Shown piece after piece: positions 60,983-64,000 of a stretch of DNA of 64,000 nucleotides (position 1 is the first letter of the stretch; each line of letters opens with the position of its first letter). Where the stretch lies: assembly GCA_038231575.1 (NCBI GenBank), contig JBBRLB010000003.1, positions 1 through 64,000 of the forward strand, written 5' to 3'. The translations under genes and the position numbers were made by a program. The DNA comes from CAITWF01 sp038231575 (GTDB taxonomy: Bacteria > Verrucomicrobiota > Verrucomicrobiia > Opitutales > Opitutaceae). The notes beneath the pieces are model-generated. The model was not told where the DNA came from. It did not search any database and saw only the letters and a list, made by a program, of their open reading frames with translations.

Positions 60983-63955
60983 TCAATATTCATACGACAT
61001 GCTCAGGCGGCCGGAACGCGCCGACTGGAACACCGTGGGGAGACCATAGGCCGGATTGACCACATTGAGGCCCGTCTCGGAGACTTGGTTGCGCTCAGTG
61101 TAGTGCTGCGTGTTGAGGGCATTGAAGATATCCAAGCCGAACCAGAGTTTGCCTTGGGCCCAGGTTGGACGGTATTTCGCCGTGATATCCAGCTGCGTGA
61201 TCCACGGCGTGCGACCGCGGCTGCCGCGGGGAGCGGACTGGCTGTTCGTGTAGAAGGATGCGGCGCCGTATTGCCGGGCGAACGAATCGGTGGGGTGATA
61301 CCCGAAGGCATTGAGCGGCGTGCCCGACTCGACGCGGATGTTCGCGCCGGTCTGAAACTCCTTGGTCAGACTGTAGGAGCCAAAGAGTTTGAACTTGTGG
61401 CGCTTGTCGTTGGCGAGATAACCGGTCGAGTGATCCATCAGACCGGGATGGTCAAAGAGGATGGTGAGACCGGCGTCGGCCTGGCCGTTGTCGGAGAGAA
61501 CGGACCCTTCGTCGTTACCCCAGCTGTAGCTGTGGGTGTAGGAGCCTTCCAGGCGCCACTTGCCGTCGTAAATGCGCTCGAAGAAAAGTTCGCCGGCGAC
61601 GTATTGCCGCTTGGCCTGCGGGTAGCGAAGCTCGGACGGGCTAAATGTGACCGTCCGGACACCTTTGCCATCCCCAAAATCGACGTTGAACGTGACGGGC
61701 TGGCCGGGATTGGAGAGGACGTAGTAGTCGTTGCCACCGGCTTTGAACTTCGAGGTGGGGATACCTTGCGCCGCAGCGTAGGCGTTAAGCGTTTCGTCGA
61801 TCGCCATGTCCTCGATAAAGCGGACCACATTGCGGTAGGTCGTCCGAAGGCCGACGGTCCAGTTCTTGTTCAGCGCGCGCTGATAGCCGAGGATATACTC
61901 GTCCTGATACATCGGCTTGAGGTTCTTATCAACGATCTGCTTCGGGTCCTTGATCGTGCCGTCGCTGAAGACGTTGCGACCCCCAATTTGCGCGCCGACG
62001 ACCGGGGTGCTGTCGGCACTGAGGCTGTTGAGCACGTAATAGTCCTCGTAGAAGTTTTCGCCGCCGGCGAGACGGATGTTGGTGTTCGTCGCCACCGGCA
62101 AGTGATAGCGACCGAAGTTGGCGAAGAGTTTGGACTTCCCGTCGTGGGCGACGTCGAACGAGGCGCCGATGCGCGGCGCCCACTGGTTCTTCATCTTCAC
62201 GAAGGTCTCGCCGCGGGAATTCTTGTTGTCGAAGGTCTCGTTGCGGAGGCCGGCGCTCACGAGGAGGCGGTTGCCGATCAGTTTGATGTTATCTTCGGCG
62301 TAGAAGGCCTCGGCGCGGGTATTGAAGAGACCGCTGTTCGAATAGATGCGCTTGCGGGCGTATTGCGTCACGCCAGCGGGCACAACGCCGCCGTTGGCGA
62401 GGATGCGTCCGGGCGCAGTCGTGACGTAACGCCAGTAGAGGCCGCCGGAATATTGCTGGATGCTGTTCGACTTGACGTCTTCGCGGTCGAACCCGAAGCG
62501 AAGCCGCTGCGGGGCGAGGAGATTGAAGGAGTATTCACCGTCGGCGCGGTAAACTTTGCGACCGTCTTCGAGGGCGGTGGGCGTTGACGTCGTGGCGCTG
62601 CCAATGAGCAGTGCGGTGCCACTGCGCGCATCGAGGATGTAGGGGAAGGCGTCTCCACCACCGCGATCGGTGAAGTTGGCCGTGCTCTTGCCATAGAGGG
62701 CGGACAGGGAGAGTTCAGGCGTGAGCTTGCCGCTGTAGCGGAAGATGTAGTCCTTGCCGCCGCGGTTGCTGGTCGTGATGCCTTTCGACGCGCCGATGGT
62801 CCCGGTCGCGTAGGTGTAGTTCAGCGTCTCCGACTCCGTCTTGCGCTTGTCGGAGATGGCGGTGACCTCGAGCGTGTGGTCGTTGGCGATGTTCCAGTCG
62901 AGCTTGCCGGCGTAGAAGGGATCCTTGCTCTTGCTGCGGTTGAACGTCGTGATGCCACTGCTGCGGCTCTGGGAGTCGCGGAGTTCGACGAGACCGAAAT
63001 AGAAGAGGCGGTTCTTCACGATCGGGCCGCCGGCGTAGACGTTGGCGCTGACCGATTCCGAGTAGGTGCGGCTGCGGTCGGCGTAGGGTGCGCCGGTCGG
63101 GAGGAAGACGCTCTGCGAGTTCGAGCGCAGCTTGTCCGGCGAATAGAACACGTTGGCGCCGGCCTTGAAGGTGTTGCCCCCGCGCTTGGTGGTGGCGTTG
63201 ATCACGCCGCCGGTCGCGCGGCCAAACTCCGCGCCGTAGCCGCCGGTCTTCACTTGAAACTGGTCGTAGAACTCAAACGGCACCGTGCCGCCGCCCAGAC
63301 CGTTGCGATGATTCGTGAGATTGAAGCCGTTGACGTAATAGGCGTTCTCGCCGACCGACGAACCGCCAAACGAGATGAGATTGCCGAACGCACTCACGCC
63401 TTGCGAGGTGCCGGGCGCGAGCAGCGCGACGGCGCTGGTATTACGACCGACCGGCAGTTGCTCGATCGTTTTTTGCGTAAATACGGTTACGGATTCAACC
63501 GAGGCCATGTCGATCGGCGAAATCGAACCGGCGCTCACGCCGAATTTTTCCAACTCGACGACATCCCTGGCCCCGAAACGCACCGCGGCACCCGTGCCTA
63601 GCGACACCAGCACATCTTCCACCACCTGATCATTCGCGCCCGACGCGCGTAGCGTGACCTTGTAGTGGCCCGGCTGCAGCGCGGAGATGCGGAAGGCGCC
63701 GCTCGCATCGGCTTTCACTTCGTGGCGTTGGCCGACCTGGGCGTTCTCCGCGATCACGGCCGCGCCCGCCGGCGCGCCCGAGCCGTAGAGATAGCCCTCC
63801 GTGTTGCTCTGGGCTTTGAGGCAGACCGCCGTGCCGAGAAGCAAGGCCACGGTGAACCCGATCGAAGACACGCTGCGTAACAGGTTCGAAGCCGAACCGA
63901 TGGACGAAACGAGTCCGGGCAAAGCCCGGCTCACTCCCTGGGAGTAGTTGTTCAT
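60983..63955 (-). CDS. TonB-dependent receptor with carboxypeptidase-like regulatory domain
   Basis: A 990-residue outer-membrane receptor. After an unusually long signal region (hydrophobic VSSIGFTVALLLGTAVCLKAQ) there is a carboxypeptidase-regulatory-like Ig domain (about 50-130: GYLYGSGAPAGAAVIAENAQ, LQPGHYKVTLRASG). The plug domain follows (about 140-270: EQLPVGRNTSAVALLAPG, GYGAEFGRATGGVINATTK), then the beta-barrel ending in a C-terminal aromatic (GRLSMSYEY). This is the Oar-like class, whose substrates are often polysaccharide-derived or peptidic. The ATG at 63955 is near the window edge. The nearby rhaB and lut genes hint at, but do not prove, uptake of a rhamnose-containing glycan. 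Confidence 0.9.
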   Translation of the reverse strand: MNNYSQGVSRALPGLVSSIGSASNLLRSVSSIGFTVALLLGTAVCLKAQSNTEGYLYGSGAPAGAAVIAENAQVGQRHEVKADASGAFRISALQPGHYKVTLRASGANDQVVEDVLVSLGTGAAVRFGARDVVELEKFGVSAGSISPIDMASVESVTVFTQKTIEQLPVGRNTSAVALLAPGTSQGVSAFGNLISFGGSSVGENAYYVNGFNLTNHRNGLGGGTVPFEFYDQFQVKTGGYGAEFGRATGGVINATTKRGGNTFKAGANVFYSPDKLRSNSQSVFLPTGAPYADRSRTYSESVSANVYAGGPIVKNRLFYFGLVELRDSQSRSSGITTFNRSKSKDPFYAGKLDWNIANDHTLEVTAISDKRKTESETLNYTYATGTIGASKGITTSNRGGKDYIFRYSGKLTPELSLSALYGKSTANFTDRGGGDAFPYILDARSGTALLIGSATTSTPTALEDGRKVYRADGEYSFNLLAPQRLRFGFDREDVKSNSIQQYSGGLYWRYVTTAPGRILANGGVVPAGVTQYARKRIYSNSGLFNTRAEAFYAEDNIKLIGNRLLVSAGLRNETFDNKNSRGETFVKMKNQWAPRIGASFDVAHDGKSKLFANFGRYHLPVATNTNIRLAGGENFYEDYYVLNSLSADSTPVVGAQIGGRNVFSDGTIKDPKQIVDKNLKPMYQDEYILGYQRALNKNWTVGLRTTYRNVVRFIEDMAIDETLNAYAAAQGIPTSKFKAGGNDYYVLSNPGQPVTFNVDFGDGKGVRTVTFSPSELRYPQAKRQYVAGELFFERIYDGKWRLEGSYTHSYSWGNDEGSVLSDNGQADAGLTILFDHPGLMDHSTGYLANDKRHKFKLFGSYSLTKEFQTGANIRVESGTPLNAFGYHPTDSFARQYGAASFYTNSQSAPRGSRGRTPWITQLDITAKYRPTWAQGKLWFGLDIFNALNTQHYTERNQVSETGLNVVNPAYGLPTVFQSARSGRLSMSYEY

Positions 63956-64000
63956 AGCTAGGTTGTGTTGAACTAGGCTCGGATAAGCGAAAGGCAGGTT

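Overview
The window looks like part of a chromosome from a member of the Verrucomicrobiota, most likely the Opitutaceae. Pointers are the high GC content, an exosortase with PEP-CTERM-type substrates, an autotransporter-type beta-strand repeat protein, very long Ig/MBG-repeat secreted proteins, a CE15 glucuronoyl esterase whose catalytic residue positions resemble those I recall for the Opitutus enzymes, and a lactate/rhamnose catabolic cluster. This assignment is inference from gene content, not from a marker gene. No rRNA, insertion sequence, prophage or CRISPR array is visible. There is one tRNA (Val, CAC).

Layout. 0-4 kb: truncated GT2 glycosyltransferase, a GT-C-like membrane protein, and an unusual fusion of a fatty-acid-hydroxylase-like domain with a hemolysin III (PAQR) domain. 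4-7 kb: msrA, a long imperfect intergenic palindrome, ettA. 6.8-13.4 kb: sorting region with a PEP-CTERM protein, an exosortase fused to an EpsI domain, a repeat-rich membrane-anchored partner and a beta-strand repeat protein. 13.5-16.2 kb: YkgJ-like protein, tRNA-Val, nth and a helical-repeat protein. 16.2-24.3 kb: one gene for a secreted nuclease of about 2,680 residues with Ig, MBG and C-terminal LNGN repeats. 24.7-31.2 kb: gcvP followed by a small accessory island (VapBC-type pair, a duplicated gcvP 3' end, a restriction-modification remnant cut at both ends, an XRE regulator, a Doc-type toxin pair). 31-38.8 kb: BNR-repeat protein, FAH-family hydrolase, a divergent CE15 esterase/GH42 beta-galactosidase pair around a perfect palindromic operator, CsbD, VF530 and a double-cupin protein. 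38.8-53.9 kb: a two-component-flanked cluster with a fused MbnP-MbnH-like protein and three secreted YHYH proteins. 54-59.4 kb: lutABC with an inserted OPT transporter. 59.4-64 kb: rhamnulokinase and a TonB-dependent receptor.

The most interesting unit is 38.8-53.9 kb. Three promoters (in front of the MbnP-MbnH fusion, the first YHYH gene and the two-gene YHYH operon) share one arrangement: CTTAAC, 5 bases, CTTAAC, 26-27 bases, CTTAAC. The response regulator gene is divergent from the fusion gene and the sensor kinase gene is divergent from the YHYH operon, so both probably share these sites. By analogy with MopE/CorA-CorB and MbnP-MbnH, I infer a metal-responsive, probably copper-responsive, extracytoplasmic system.

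A second striking feature is a palindromic element of 56-62 bp (GTAGC...GCTAC). It occurs once between genes and twice inside genes (gcvP and the MbnP-MbnH fusion), both times in frame and read in the same phase, giving a related peptide. This recalls the Rickettsia palindromic elements that insert into coding sequences.
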